64,000 nt of DNA from the NCBI GenBank assembly GCA_002007465.1, contig LNAC01000019.1, positions 124,871-188,870 on the forward strand, in the 5' to 3' direction. Both the position numbers and the translations under genes were made by a program. Numbering within the stretch: the stretch's first letter is position 1; each line of letters starts with the position of its first letter. This DNA comes from Ailurus styani. Taxonomy: Eukaryota; Chordata; Mammalia; Carnivora; Ailuridae. The notes beneath the pieces are model-generated. The model saw only the letters and a list, made by a program, of their open reading frames with translations, was not told the DNA's origin and ran no database searches. This document shows positions 1-12,189 of this stretch, piece by piece.

Positions 1-807
1 GATAGTGCAACTGACCCCTGGTTGTTCTTTGTGCTTTCTAGACCTCTCATGAAGGCTGATATTCAGGTGTGATAGTTGCTAGCAGGGATAGGAAAGCCAC
101 TCTCACCCCAGTGAATGGGGAAAGCATGAGATCAGAGGAATCTGGGAAGGCAGACATGATGCAACATGATGACAGTGATGATGCTATTTCCATGGTGCCT
201 AGTAGAGTGTGTAGAAACTAGCAGGAGCTAAATAAAAATTTATTGAAGGAGTGGAGGTGATTTAGGGTTGGGGTCCTACAGGAAAAGAAACTCAAGAACA
301 TGGAAGCTTTGAAATTGCAATACAAGTGGGGTTTTCATTTTGAGGAATGCAGCAGGAATCCAATCATTACACCTTGGGAACAAAGTCAATAAGAGGTCGA
401 GAGCAAGGCTGAATTAATACAGGATTTCTTATTTGGGGTCCTTAAATTCTTCAGGATTAGAAATCTTCCTGCAGCACTGATCTTGTAGTTGGGGGATAAA
501 AAGTTTCAGATTTAAGAATTAGAAGGATGATGGAGTGAGTCATCATAAGAGCAGACCTCTTCCTAAACCAATTTTCTGGTTTGATCAGCAGGAGTGTTAT
601 TTATTTGTTTTTGCTTTCCAATTATCTTCTTTTGCTTTTTGCTTGTATCAGATACTTTTATATCACCTTAAGCTACTCACTGGACTGTTGCAGCAAATAG
701 GTATGAATCTGAACAAGTTTTTCTCTTTTTTGTTTGCACCTTCTCCTACAGTTTAGTACTGTTTACCACAGAATGTTTTGGTAAGGAAACTGTTTTTGTT
801 TTGTTTT
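1..807. other. Unassigned non-coding sequence
   Basis: No coding gene or clearly named repeat recognised. The short phrase 'taaataaaaatttattgaa' near 229 resembles the tail of an old LINE2, but the match is too weak to call. The 73-codon open frame at 535-756 has no protein-like features and lies in AT-rich sequence. Confidence 0.5.
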
Positions 808-820
808 TCTTCTGATATGT

Positions 821-1027
821 CTATCTTATTTTATTTTATTTTTAAAATTTATTTATTTAAGAGAGAGAGAATGAAAGAGAGGGAGAATAGGAGAGGGGGG
901 AGGGTCAGAAGGACAAGCAGACTCCCTGCTCAACAGGGACTCCAAGGTGGGACTTGATTCTGGGACTCCCGGATCATAACATCAGCGGAAGGCAGTTGCT
1001 TGACCAACTGAGCCGTCCAGGCACCCC
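821..1027 (-). mobile_element. Can-SINE (SINEC), older caniform type
   Basis: A T-rich tail (reverse of AAAT repeats), an AG-rich block and the reversed tRNA-like head ending 'gagccgtccaggcacccc' identify a tRNA-Lys-derived Carnivora SINE on the minus strand. The flanks carry a 13-bp duplication with one mismatch (tcttctgatatgt at 808-820, tcttctgacatgt at 1028-1040), as expected for L1-driven insertion. Divergence from the copies at 3271 and 13130 suggests an older insertion. Confidence 0.93.
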
Positions 1028-1040
1028 TCTTCTGACATGT

Positions 1041-2613
1041 ACTATCATATAGGAGCATGATGGTTTCTGGTGGTTATTTTAACACATGAATTCCAGATAG
1101 CCCCAAATGAAAGGATATTAGTATCATGGTACTTTTGCAGAGGCCACAATTTGGTATGTATGGGATATGACTATTAGCCTTGGATAGTGAAAATCTAATT
1201 TTCTGGTACCAAATAATCTCTTTTTTTGTCCATCTTTTTGTAATGTTTTTCTCATGTTCCTTATAGAACTACATGTCATCTATTTTCAGTCCATGTAGTT
1301 TGTGTATATCTCCAGGGGAGGGTATAACTTCTACTGAACAGAGAGAATGTGTGGGCCAAGCCAAGGCCTTCAGAGTGAGTGATAATTCATATATGGACCT
1401 TTGCTAAAACTAAGGCAATCAGACTATACTGAGCTCTGATGAAGTAAGCCTAGAACTGTTGGAAGCCATCTTTTCATTGTTTGTAGAGATCTTGCTGGGG
1501 TTGAAGCCAGCGTAGGTAAGGGCTGAGAGATGGAAAGAGGGAAAATGAATCCTGATGAAAAATTTAAGCCCGTAGATCAAGCCATGCCTGAAATCTGTCA
1601 TTTTGTTTAAATTTCATGAGCCAATGCATTTCCCTTTTATTGACCTTAACTTTCACTTTGCTCTCTGAAAACTGCTACAGAAAGAGATCCAGTTTTCTGT
1701 TTGTGGAAGGCGAGCATACAAAATTAGTAAACAGTAAATATTAAAGAGTGAGAGAGGATGAAATAAAAATAAAATTTTATTGAATGCCAAGTTAGATATT
1801 TTCTGAATGATTAAAATGTCATTCTATAAGTACAGGCAGACTAAGGTTACATAGTTGATATAGGGATAACTAGTACAAAGGACCTTTTGGCTTAATGAGC
1901 TATTTCTTTTTATAATACCTATTTCTGCTTTTTTTTTTACAATAGGATATTTTGCTTTTCAGTAAAAAGAGACTTTCCAACATTCATATGTGATTAAGAT
2001 GTTTATCTCTTGATCTGAATTCTTGTCCTTTTCTGTAGTACATGATTCAGAAATTTGAGCAGATATTTGCCTGAGAAATATCATGTACCAAAAAGCCACA
2101 TATCATGTCCTACTGACTAAAATACTGATTGTTACAGACAATTCTTGAATGAAGAGGAAAATATAGATATAGATACAATGCTTCACCTTTGTATTTTTTT
2201 TCCAACTCTGTAAACAATATGGAATATAAAGAAAAGACTCAAAGGATTAGTTTAGCTCTCTTCATTCAGTTTCCAGTAGAAAAACTAAGTAAACAAAAAA
2301 TATGGAACCATTGGAATCTGCCTCTTTTCAAATCAGTTCTAATGTATAGTTACATTGGAAAACTTACTGTAAGGAAAATGCAGTTGTTAAATTCTGATTT
2401 ATTGAAATAAATGATAATATGACAGTAGATATTTTTATTAAAAATAGCATAAATTTACTGGTCATTCAGGAGCTTTACATTTTTAAAAAAGTATCTAAAT
2501 ATAGCTTGGCAAATTAAAAGTCATCTTTAAAATGTCTAAGGGATTTGAATTTCAATATCATGCACCTGAGAATTTTTTACATTTACTGAAATCAGCCTAC
2601 TGATTTCCTTGTT
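1041..2613. other. Unassigned non-coding sequence
   Basis: AT-rich and without a recognisable repeat or gene. Open frames at 1419-1601 (minus) and 2189-2410 (plus) are of chance length, have no conserved motif and no flanking splice context that I would trust. Confidence 0.5.
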
Positions 2614-2630
2614 TAAAAACTAAAGTCAGA

Positions 2631-2754
2631 AGTGCCTGGGTTGCTCAGTTGGTTAAGTGGGTGCCTTTGGGTTGGGTCCTGGTCCCAGGGTCTGGCTCCT
2701 TACTCAGCAGGGAGCCTGCTTTTCCCTCTCTCTCTGCCTGCTGCTTTTCTGCTT

Positions 2755-2791
<37 letters not shown>

Positions 2792-2827
2792 CAAATAAAT
2801 AAATAAATAAATAGATAAAGTCTTAAA
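2631..2827 (+). mobile_element. Can-SINE (SINEC), older type
   Basis: Starts 'agtgcctgggttgctcag', continues through the 'ccagggtctgg' and 'agcagggagcctgct' blocks, then a long (TC)n tract and (AAAT)n tail. Flanked by a near-perfect 17-bp duplication (taaaaactaaagtcaga at 2614-2630, aaaaaactgaagtcaga at 2828-2844). The (TC)n tract at 2757-2787 is an expanded internal microsatellite. Confidence 0.95.
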
Positions 2828-2998
2828 AAAAAACTGAAGTCAGAGGATAATTGCTCTTAAGGATGTGATGGAGAATGTGATTTCCACTGCATCTACAGTA
2901 ACATTTAAATAATTTGAAATTCTATAGACAGATTTTGGAAAGCAGGAAGTTATTTCAGAATTGTATACAAAATACTCTTGTAAAGAATATACCATCTT

Positions 2999-3197
2999 GG
3001 GGCCCCTGGGTGGCTCGGTGGGTTAAGCCTCTGCCTTCATCTCAGGTCATGATCCCAGGGTCCTGGGATCAAGCCCTGCATCGGGCTCTCTGCTCAGGGG
3101 AAGCCTGCTTCCCCCTCTCTTTCTGCCTGCCTCTCTGCCTACTTGTGATCTCTCTCTCTCTGTCTCTCTGTAAATAAATAAATAAAATCTTTAAAAA
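2999..3197 (+). mobile_element. Can-SINE, younger mustelid-like subtype
   Basis: Head 'ggcccctgggtggctcgg' followed by 'ttaagcctctgccttc' and the tail block 'tctgcctacttgtgatc' mark the younger form. Target-site duplication aaagaatataccatctt (2982-2998) versus aaagaatatacagtctt (3198-3214). It faces the minus-strand copy at 3271 across only 73 bp, giving a potential 200-bp hairpin. Confidence 0.96.
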
Positions 3198-3270
3198 AAA
3201 GAATATACAGTCTTAATGATATAGTAAGGCTAATTTGATCACAGTTTTCTTTACATTTAATACTACTTTT

Positions 3271-3480
3271 TTTTATTTTTAAAGATTATTTATTTATTTA
3301 TTTATTTGACACAGAGAGAGAGATTACAAGTAGGCAGAGAGGCAGGCAGAGAGACAGGGAGAGGAGGAAGCAGGCTCCCTGCTGAGCAGAAAGCCCGATG
3401 CGGGCCTTGATCCCAGGATGCTGAGATTATGACCTGCGCCGAAAGCAGAGGCTTTCACCCACTGAGCCACCCAGGTGCCC
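3271..3480 (-). mobile_element. Can-SINE, younger mustelid-like subtype
   Basis: Reads 'aaagattatttatttatt', then 'attacaagtaggcagagag' and 'acccactgagccacccagg', i.e. a complete element on the minus strand. A perfect 17-bp duplication catttaatactactttt flanks it (3254-3270 and 3481-3497), so insertion is recent relative to flank decay. Confidence 0.97.
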
Positions 3481-3497
3481 CATTTAATACTACTTTT

Positions 3498-4390
3498 AAA
3501 ATACCTTTTTTCTTGTCCTTTGTAATAACCTTATTTTGTAGGAAAAAATAAATCACTTACTTTCAGAACAAGTGTAATACCACTTGTTCTTCTTGAAGCT
3601 AGAATTATTTTTTTATCTCATATTGTGTCCAATCCCCTACATGAGGAAACCCATTCTCTCCTTTTTGGTTGTTGGCCTGATATTACTCTCTTCACTGATA
3701 CTTTCCAACAATTGCATGAATTAATTAGATGGTTTTGCTTAGGTGTTCCCATAATATTTTGTTTAAGAGTAAAGTTAAAGAGTAACAATTTTATAGTTCC
3801 TACCACAGCTACACTGGAGTATAGATACCATTCTTTCGGAGCCTAATTTTTCAAGTAAATACTTTAAATCATTTTCTCTACTGCCTTACCATTCACTCAC
3901 TGCCTAATACCCTGTAATCTGGCTTTTCTGTCTCTACTTTGTAGAAGCTATACTGTTCTCCCAGTTACTAAACCCAGTGGCATTTTCTCAGCTCTCTTAT
4001 CAAACTTTCTGCTAAATTAATTCTAATTAATCCTAATTAATATTCCTACTTGAAAGACTCTTGTTCTTTGACCTTCATGACATTACACTAACTTGGGTCT
4101 TCAGTATTGTTTTCTAAAAGAATAAAGATTTTATTATTCTACTAGAATGTTTTATAGAAATGATATACACCCATTCCATGTAAAGTTACAAAGAAAGCTG
4201 AAAATTGCTAAATCTCCACTCAGAAATAGCCTCCATTATTAAATGAACATTCTCTCCATTACAGAAGAATACAGAACCAGATCAAGTGAGTGGTGGGTAC
4301 TCAGATACAGTTTTATTAAAATAGAATAAAACTATACCATTTCTGACAGACAGTCTCTAAGATGGTACCTAGTTATGCCTGCCTCTTGGT
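3498..4390. other. Unassigned non-coding sequence
   Basis: No gene recognised. Overlapping short open frames on both strands at 3618-3846 are mutual shadows. A small tandem repeat of 'taattctaattaatcctaattaat' type lies near 4017-4042. Confidence 0.45.
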
Positions 4391-4392
4391 AT

Positions 4393-6295
4393 TCATACAC
4401 CCTACCAATAAAGCCATCTGAGCCAGGAGTTTTTTTTTTTTTGTAGGAAGATTTTTAACTACAAATTTGACTTATTTAGTAGACTTCTTTAGCATTCATT
4501 TATTATTATTTTTTTGAATGTGCTTTGGTAGTTTGTCTTTTAAGGAATATGTCTATTTCATTTAAATTATTGGCATAAAGTTGTTAATATTCTCTTATTT
4601 TAATTTCTGTAGAAACTCTAGTGATGTCATTACCCTCAATGCTGATGTTGGTAAATTGTATTTTATCTCTCTCTCTCTCTCTTTGTTGATCTGGCTAGAA
4701 GTTTATCAATTTTATTGATCTCAAAAGAACTAGCTTCAGATTTCATTGATTTTTCTCAGTTTTTTCCCGTTTTCTATATTACTTATTTTCAGTCTGATTT
4801 TTTAAAATTTTCTCTTGCTTACTATGGATTTAATTCATTATTTCTCTCTTTGTGTGTGTGTGTGTTACTCAGGTGGAAGCTAAGGCCATTGTTTTGAAAA
4901 CTTTCTTTTTACTTAATACAGACATTTAGTGCATGTTTCTTTTTAGATTCAACTTTGAATCTCATAAATTTTAGTATGGTTTGTTGTCATTTTTATTCAG
5001 TTCAGAATGTTTTCTAATTTCTCTTTTGATTTCTTCTTTGACTTTTGAGTTATTTAAAAAAGTGTCACTTAGTTTCCAAACGTTTAGAAGTTGTCCTGCT
5101 ATATTTCTGTTATTGTTTTCCAACTTGGTACTATTGTTGTCAGAAAACGTACTTTATATAATTTGTATTCTTTTAAACTTACTGAGATTGGTTTTATTTC
5201 CCCAAATGTGCTCTACTTGAATAGAATGTGTATTTATCTGTTGTTAGGTAGAATGTTTTATGTCAATTAGATTAAGTTGGTTGATAGTATTGTACAAGTG
5301 TTGTGTAGCCTTACTGATTTTCTGCCAATTTATTCTATTAGCTACTAAGGTAAGGGTTTGGAATCTCTGACTATAACTTCAATTTCATTGATTTCTCCTT
5401 CTAGTGCTGTCATTTTTTTGATTAATGTATTTTAGAGCTCTGTTATTAGGTACATAAATGTTAAAGATTGTTATGTCCTCTTGATTAATCAACTTCTTTA
5501 TCAGTATGAAATAATTTTATCTCCGGTGATATTTTTTGCTATAAAATCTATTTTGTCTGATATTAATATAACTACATTAGTATTTTTTTTAAAGATTTTA
5601 TTTATTTATTTGACAGAGATAGAGAGAGAGATCACAAGTAGGCTGAGAGGCAGGCAGAGAGAGAGGAGAAAGCAGGCTCCTTATTGAGCAGGGAGCCTGA
5701 TGTGGGCCTGGATCCCAGGACCCTGAGATCATGACCTGAGCTGAAGGCAGAGGGTTTAACCCACTGAGCCACCCAGGCGCCCTAACTACATTAGTATTAT
5801 TTTTGGCTACTTAGCATGACATATCTTTTCCTTTTAACCTATTTCTCTTAATATTTCAAGTAGGTTTCTCAGAGGCAGCATATACTTGGTTCCTCTTTTT
5901 TTACCCGATAAGAAAAGTTCATTTAAAATGTTTTTAAATTGGGAATATTTTGCCATTTACAGTTAATATTTTTTATTGATATGTTTGGGTTTAAAGCTAC
6001 CATCTTGCTATTTAATTTTAATTTTTTTATTTTTTGTTCTCTTTTTCCTTTGCTTCTACTGAGTTTTGGATTCTATTTTTTATTCCATTTTACTGCCTTT
6101 ATTGGTTTATCGGCTATAACTCTTTGTGTGTTATCCTAGTAATTGGTTTAGATTTATAGTATATATATCTTTAACTTATATATCTTTTACCTTAAAATAA
6201 TATTATACTACTTCATGAATAATATAGGTAACTTGCAAGTTTGCTTCCACTTTTCTCCTGGCCTTTGTGCTATTTTTATATATTTTACTTAGTAT
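4393..6295 (-). mobile_element. Old L1 LINE fragment (ORF2 part), antisense
   Basis: From 'aagccatctgagccaggag' onward the plus strand follows the complement of mammalian L1 ORF2: the 'gctagaagtttatcaatttt', 'ttctaatttctcttttgattt' and 'tcaattagattaagttggtt' phrases occur in the right order, ending near 'ctacattagtatt'. That order runs from the reverse-transcriptase region back towards the endonuclease. Many stops and indels make it a dead, old copy. It is interrupted by a SINE at 5585-5782. Confidence 0.85.
5585..5782 (-). mobile_element. Can-SINE, younger subtype, inside old L1
   Basis: Contains 'agagatcacaagtaggctg' and 'aacccactgagccacccagg'. Perfect 16-bp duplication taactacattagtatt at 5569-5584 and 5783-5798; removing the element rejoins the L1 phrase around it, which gives the relative age directly. 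Confidence 0.97.
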
Positions 6296-6297
6296 TT

Positions 6298-6455
6298 TTT
6301 TGAAGTTTTTATTTAAATTCCAGTTAGTTAACACAGTGTAATATTAGTTTCAGTTGTACAATATAGTGATTCAACACTTCCATACAACACCTAGTGCTCA
6401 TCACAACAAATACAATCTTTAATCCCATCACCTATTATATGTTATATATGCCATA
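6298..6455 (-). mobile_element. L1 3'-end fragment (carnivore-type 3' UTR)
   Basis: The plus strand reads 'ccagttagttaacacagtg', 'gtacaatatagtgattcaac' and 'ctagtgctcatcacaac', the reverse complement of the L1 3' UTR common in carnivores. It is a 5'-truncated insertion of about 150 bp. No clean target-site duplication is visible. Confidence 0.8.
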
Positions 6456-6689
6456 ATGCATTGTTAATATTTTTACTTTAAACAGTTCTTTTAAAAAGAT
6501 TTAAATAATGATTAAATCTTTTATATTTATCCACTAGTTATCATTTTCTGTATTTTTATTCCTTTGTTTGGATCCAGGTTTCTATATTATATTGTTTTTC
6601 ATTTGCCTAAAGGGCTTGCTTTAACAATTATTATAGTGCACGTTTGCTGGTGATAAATTTTTTCTGTGTTTATATTTATATTCCCCTTT
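6456..6689. other. AT-rich stretch between L1 fragments
   Basis: No specific assignment; probably decayed L1 or unique sequence. Confidence 0.4.
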
Positions 6690-7660
6690 TGTGTTTCTTA
6701 AACAGCTTAGGTAAAGTTCAATTAAGATACTATAAATCTATTTTAAGAATACAATTCAGTGATTTTTAGCATATTTGCAGAGTTGTGCAACTATCCCCAC
6801 AGTCTAATTTTAGAACTTTTCCATCATCTCAAGAAGAAATCTTATGCCCATTTGTAGTCAATCCTCATTCCTTCCCTGAGCCATATGCAATCACTAATCA
6901 TTAGATTCTGTCACTATAGATTTGTTTTTCTGGGTATTTCACATAGCTGGGATAATAAAATATGGGTTCATTTGTGTCTGGCTTCTTTCATTAAGTATAA
7001 TGAAATTATATTTGATATTCTTCCATGTTGTGACAGAGGAGGACCAGAGGGAGAGAATCTTCAAGCAGACTCTCTGACAAGGGGCTTGATCTCACGACCC
7101 ATGAGATCATGACCTGAGCTGAAACCAGGAGTCAGACACTTAACCAACTGAGCCACCCAGGTGCTCTGACTTTGTTGGTTTTTTAAATCACCAAATAGAA
7201 TTCTGTTGTATGGGTATAAACACATTTTGTTTATCCATTCATTTGTTGATGGACATTTGGGTTGTTTCCACTTTTTGGCTATTATGAATAATGCTGCTAT
7301 GAACATTTTTGTGTAAGACTTTGTGTGAACATATGTTTTCATTTCTCCTGGTAGATAGCCAAGAGTTGAATTCCTGGGTTATGTGGTTATTCTATATTTA
7401 AAATTTTGAGAAACTGACAAACTATTTTTTAAAGCAGATATTCCATTTTACACTCCCATTAGCAGTATATGAAGGTTCCTATTTCTTCACATCCTTGTTG
7501 ATACTTGTTATTGTCTGTTTTTAATTGTAGCCATTCTAGTGGGTGCTAAGTGATAAATCATTATGATATTGATTTGCATTTCCCTAATGACTAGTGATGC
7601 TCAACATCTTTTCATTTTGTTATTGGTCATTAGTAAGTCAGACTTTTTTTAGGGCCTTGT
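6690..7660 (-). mobile_element. L1M-type LINE 3' end, antisense, split by a SINE
   Basis: Phrases such as 'tacaattcagtgatttttag', 'ttgtgcaactatccccacag' and, after the SINE, 'ccactttttggctattatg' and 'gatttgcatttccctaatg' are the complement of the long-known L1M 3' end. The two parts flank the partial SINE at 7040-7167. No intact reading frame remains. Confidence 0.85.
7040..7167 (-). mobile_element. Can-SINE fragment lacking its tail
   Basis: Only the tRNA-like head and centre are present ('gagatcatgacctgagctg', 'aactgagccacccaggtg'). The usual T-rich tail and TTTATTTATT block are missing at the left, so this copy was truncated after insertion or incompletely copied. Confidence 0.85.
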
Positions 7661-7679
7661 TTTTCTTTTTTTGTCTTCA

Positions 7680-9230
7680 CAGATTTTTCTTTTCCAGAAT
7701 GCCATATAATTAGAATCACATAGTAGTAACACACGTTTAAGGTTCCTTATGTCTTTTCATGGCTCAATAGCTCTTTTCTTTTTAGCATTGAGTAATATTC
7801 CATTGTCTGGGTGTACCATTTATTTACCCATTCATCAACTGAAAGACCTATCATTGCTTCCAAGTTTTGGTAATTATGGATAAAGTTGCTAAAATATTTT
7901 TGTACAGATTTTTGTATGGACATAAATTTTCAGTGTCTTTGGGTAAGTAGTAGGGAGCATGATTACTGGATGGTGTGATAATAGTATGCGTAGTTTTGTA
8001 GGAAGCCAAATTGTCTTCCAAAGTGGCTGTACTGTTGTATTCCCACCAATGATACATGACAGTTCCTGTTACTCCACATCCCTGTCAGCATTTGGTGTTG
8101 TCAGTATTCTAGATTTTAGCCATTCTAATAAGCATATACCTTTGTTTTTGAAAGATCTTTTCCTTGTGTTTAGAATTCTAAGTTGCCAGTTCTTTACTTT
8201 CAGCACTTTAAAGTCCCCACTGCCTCCCCCCCCCCACTGGTTCAATTTGTATCTTTGTTTCCCTTTGTTACAATATGTCTTTTTCTTAGCTGCTTTTAAG
8301 ATTTTCTCCTTATCACGGGTTTTAAATGATTTCTTGTGATTCATTATTCTTGTGCTTGAATTTACGGAGCTTCTTGGTTCTGAGGTAATATAGTTTTCAT
8401 CAAATTCGGGCATTTTTTGGCCATGATGTCTTCAAATATTTTTCTGTGTTTTCTCCTCTCTTTAAAGTATTCAGTTAAACAATTGAAAGAACTTTGGTAA
8501 ATTGTAAGATCACTTTAAATATTCCCACAACTCACTGATACTTTGTTCATTTTTTCCCCAGCCCCCCCGCTTTTTAAAAAATATTTTATTTACTTATTTG
8601 AGAAAGAGAGAGAGAGAGCGAGAGAGCGAGAGAGAGAACACCAGTGGTGGGAGGTGGGGAGAGGCAGAGGGAGAAGAAGACTCTCCACTGAGCAGGAAGC
8701 CCAACATGTGGCTCCATCCCAGAACCCGGAGATTGTGACTTGAGCCCAGGGCCCCGAGATCATGATCTGAAGCAAAGGCAGATGCTTAACAGACTGAGCC
8801 ACCCAGGTGTCCCCAACCTTTTTTTCTTTATATGTCTCAGTTTGGATGACTTCTACTGATGCACTTTCAAATTTACTAATCTTTTCTCTTGCAATGTTTA
8901 TCTCTGCTAACCCCATTCAGCGTATTTTTTTATCTTAGACATTGTAGTTTTCATTTCTAGAAGTTGTATTTGAATCTTAAATATCTTCTAGGTTTTTGCT
9001 TAACATGCTCAGTCTTTCCTCTAGCTATTTGAATATATGGAATACAGCTGTAATAGCTATTATAATGTTCTTGTCTACAAATTTTTTCATCTGTGTAATT
9101 TCCAGGTTGGTTTTGATTCAATTTTTTCCCCTCATTATGGGTCATATTAGCCTATTTTTTGGATGCTTAATAACTTTTGAATGGATGTCAAACATTGTGA
9201 ATTATACCTGCTGGGTACATCTTGACCAAA
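7680..9230 (-). mobile_element. Second old L1M/HAL1-like LINE, antisense
   Basis: 7680-8140 repeats the L1M 3'-end pattern ('gagtaatattccattgtctg', 'caaagtggctgtactgttg') as a separate copy from the one at 6690. 8140-9230 follows an L1 ORF1/HAL1-like complement ('ttttggccatgatgtcttc', 'tcatttctagaagttgtatt', 'cctcattatgggtcatatt'). The jump from 3' end to ORF1-type sequence suggests either an internally deleted L1 or a HAL1 (half-LINE). Open frames here, such as 7959-8339 and 8996-9364, are not genes. Confidence 0.7.
8571..8813 (-). mobile_element. Can-SINE with expanded AG tract
   Basis: Minus-strand SINE with a long (GA)n run at about 8604-8637. It also has an internal repeat of the 'gatcatga'-type block ('gagattgtgacttgagc' then 'gagatcatgatctgaag'), making it longer (about 243 bp) than neighbours. 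The flanking duplication is short and uncertain (ccccagcc / ccccaacc). Confidence 0.9.
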
Positions 9231-10430
9231 AGTGGAAGTCCTATAAATTATTGTACAGTTTTAAATACAAAATACCACAATTAGTTTTGCTTATATTTAA
9301 CAGAATCAAAAGATCCCAGAGTGAAAATGAAAGAACAACAGAATTTTGGCTCAATGATATTTAGCCAGAAGTCAACAAAATACAGCAAGCAGGTCAAATT
9401 CATCCCAAGGCCTGTTTTTGTACAGCATAGGAGCTAATGTTGCTCTTTACATTTTTAAAATGTTATAAAAGAAAGAAATGAAAACCCAACAGAGACTGTG
9501 TGCAACCCACAAAACCTAGAAATTTACTTTGTACCTTTAGGAAAGATTTGTAAAAAAAATTCCTGGAAGATCTAAGGTTACTGAAATTATTACAAAGGAT
9601 AAATTAGTTCTTATGTCATTTAAAAAAAATCACACTTCAATTTTTGAGGTAATATAAATTTTCTTCCTGATGTGAATTATGAAGAAATACTTCTTTACTT
9701 CCTTTTGCCACTTCACCAATTTTTCAGCTTTGTCAGTAATATTATTTCTCTTTGTCAAAGTTTAAAACATTCAAATTATATTCTCTAACAAATTACTCTA
9801 GTTGTTTAAATAGATTTATTTAAATTGATTCAATGCCCACCAATACTTATTTTATTCAATTTTGCTTTTCCATTTCTGAATCCCTTATTTTATCCATTTC
9901 TTGATTGGTAGGACTTCAATTTTTATAAAGCTATTGTAGAACTATATTTCTTATGATTTTGTGTGCTTAATAAAGTCAGTTGCCTAAATCTCAAAAGAAA
10001 ATTTGAATGAGTATAAAATATTAAAGTCATACCCTCTTTCTCTCAGAACATTTTAGTCATTGTTCCATTGTCTTCTGGAAGTTGCTGTGAAGAAGTATGG
10101 AGTTAGTCTAATTCCCATGATTAGAAAAAGCATTATATTATTTTTCCCACCTGGATCATGAGGAATTAGGAAATTATCATTTATTATAGCTCTGAATGCT
10201 TTTTTCTGTTCCATTTGTTATATTAAATTTATCTCTATATTGTCATTTTGTTTACTCCTCATATCTACTAATTCTAATTTCTTTAATAATGCATTTGCTT
10301 TAATTCATTCATTAACTTCTCTATCAATTTATTTATTTATTCAACACAGGTTCCACATATATAGGTTAAGTTGTTTGTTGTTAACAACAATAAAAAATTT
10401 CTTTCCTCCTCTACTTTACCTTCCGGTACA
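9231..10430. other. Unassigned AT-rich sequence
   Basis: No gene or confident repeat. Some stretches (for example 10020-10210) vaguely resemble old L1 complement, but matches are too broken to call. Confidence 0.4.
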
Positions 10431-10866
10431 AGGAGAAATACAATGAGCAATACAATAAGCAGATAAATGAATAAAAATGCCTGTCAGGTGGTGATATGAG
10501 AGTGTTGTGGAGAGAATAAAGCAGTCAGATGCTAGCAGGGCATGTTGAGGGGCATTAGGAATCCTGTTTTTGTTTTGTTTTGTTTTCAGGAGAAGATATC
10601 TCCAACAAAGTAATCTTTGAATAGGTACCCGAAGAAGGTGAGTTGTGAGCTAAGCAGGTATCTGGGAACAGCATTCCAGGCAGAATATTGAAGACCCTGA
10701 GCCAGTCTGTCAATTGGTAAATATGGCAAGTCCATCCTATTCGACAAAGAGGCCATTGTAGTTGTAGCAAAGTTTTCAATGGTGAAGTTAGAGTGGGTAG
10801 CAAGTGGCCAAATTGTGAAAATGACTTGGGATTTTACTCTAAGACAGAAAGACATTGGAAGATATA
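10431..10866 (-). mobile_element. LINE2 (L2) fragment, antisense
   Basis: The plus strand contains 'ggaacagcattccaggcag' and 'ttttactctaagacagaaag' in the order expected for the complement of L2 3' sequence. It is strongly diverged, consistent with an element older than placental radiation. A (TTTTG)n run interrupts it near 10565-10588. Confidence 0.6.
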
Positions 10867-10867
10867 T

Positions 10868-11312
10868 TAAGTTTCCTGTTGCTGTGTGACAGATTATCAC
10901 AAATTAAGTGGCCTAAAACAATACACGCATTTATTATCTCACAATTTCTATGGGCCAGGATTCTCAGCATGGCTTGAATGTGTTTTATGCTTCAGGGTCT
11001 CACAAGGCTTTATTCACTGTATTGGCCAGGATGCTTTCTCAACTGGAGACTTGACTGGGGAAGAATCCACTTCCGTGCTCATTCAGGTTGTTGCCAGAAT
11101 CCATTTCCTTGCGATTGTATAACTGAGTGGCCCAACTTTTTCCTGGCTGTTAGCTGAAGTTAACTCAGATCCTAGAAGCCACATGCAGTTCCTGGAGGCT
11201 ATTGCAGCTCTTTGCCATATGGGCTTCTTCATATGGTTGCTTACTTCATCAAGCCCACAAGGAGAGTCACAAATACATGTTCCAGACACAAAGATGCAAG
11301 GTCTCAAAGAAT
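10868..11312. mobile_element. Old LTR-type repeat, probably MLT1/MaLR-related
   Basis: Shows the familiar pattern 'ttgctgtgtgacagattatc', 'ttattatctcacaatttcta', 'gggtctcacaaggc' and a 'gccatatgggcttcttcata' end. I recognise the sequence class as a common mammalian repeat but do not recall its exact family name, so the MaLR label is tentative. Open frames in it (10886-11122, 11083-11307) are repeat-derived. Confidence 0.5.
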
Positions 11313-11452
11313 AAATATCAACACAACAATGACATGAAAATTCTTTTTAATGTTACCATTGTTCTTTAAAAGGATGACATAGAAATCTCATTGATAAATC
11401 AATAGTTTTTGAATTTTGTAGAAACTTTTGTCATTTTAGACATAGATTGTAA

Positions 11453-11660
11453 GAGTGCCTGGGTGGCTCAATTAGTTAAGTATCTGACTTTGGCTTAGGT
11501 CATGATCCTGGAGTCCTGGGATCAAGCCCGTCATCAGACTCCCTGCTCAGCGGGGAGCCTGCTTCTCTCTCTCCCTCTGCCTCTCCCCCACTGTGTGTTC
11601 TTTTGCTCACACACACTCTCTCTCTCTCTCTCAAATAAATAAATAAAATATTAAAAAAAA
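11453..11660 (+). mobile_element. Can-SINE, older type
   Basis: Head 'gagtgcctgggtggctcaat', centre 'ctgctcagcggggagcctgc', then (AC/TC)n and an AAAT tail. Flank duplication agacatagattgta (11439-11452) versus agaaatagattgta (11661-11674). Confidence 0.95.
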
Positions 11661-11674
11661 AGAAATAGATTGTA

Positions 11675-12189
11675 GTGGCTGAAAGAGACATATGAAACAG
11701 ATTATATCAGGCTGTTAGGAAGCCAGTATTGAGCTGGGCAATTTCTAAGAAAACCCTGCATGTGTGTCCTTTAATCATGGCTATTTTTTTCTTTGTCTGC
11801 ATTGAGTATTCTGATACTGGATGCCAGTAGTTATTCATTCTTTAAGACTGGAAAGAAATTTGCAATTTTAAAATGTCCAGGAATATGCTGCCAGGGGCCT
11901 AAGACTAACTAGAATTTTGTCTTAGAGGCAGTCTTTTTTCCTGAAAGGGAATAGGTTAATAAGTCCTCTTGGTCATTGATACAGGATAAATCATTGTTCT
12001 GTTGGTAGCTCTGGAATTTGGAGAAATAATCCAAACCAGACACTTCATAATAGGGTGTTAGTTATTCTGCTCAAAACTATAGAAATCTCATATGACTGGG
12101 CAGAAGTCTATATGGAACAGAAGTGTTCCTGAAAAGCTTGGGATTGATAGGAAGGGAAACTTATTGCTGGAAGACAGGAGTATCACTGA
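11675..12189. other. Unassigned non-coding sequence
   Basis: Nothing recognised. Confidence 0.4.

Noticed and set aside
7959..8413. 126- and 114-codon frames on opposite strands
   Set aside because: They overlap in old L1/HAL1-like sequence with no conserved motif.
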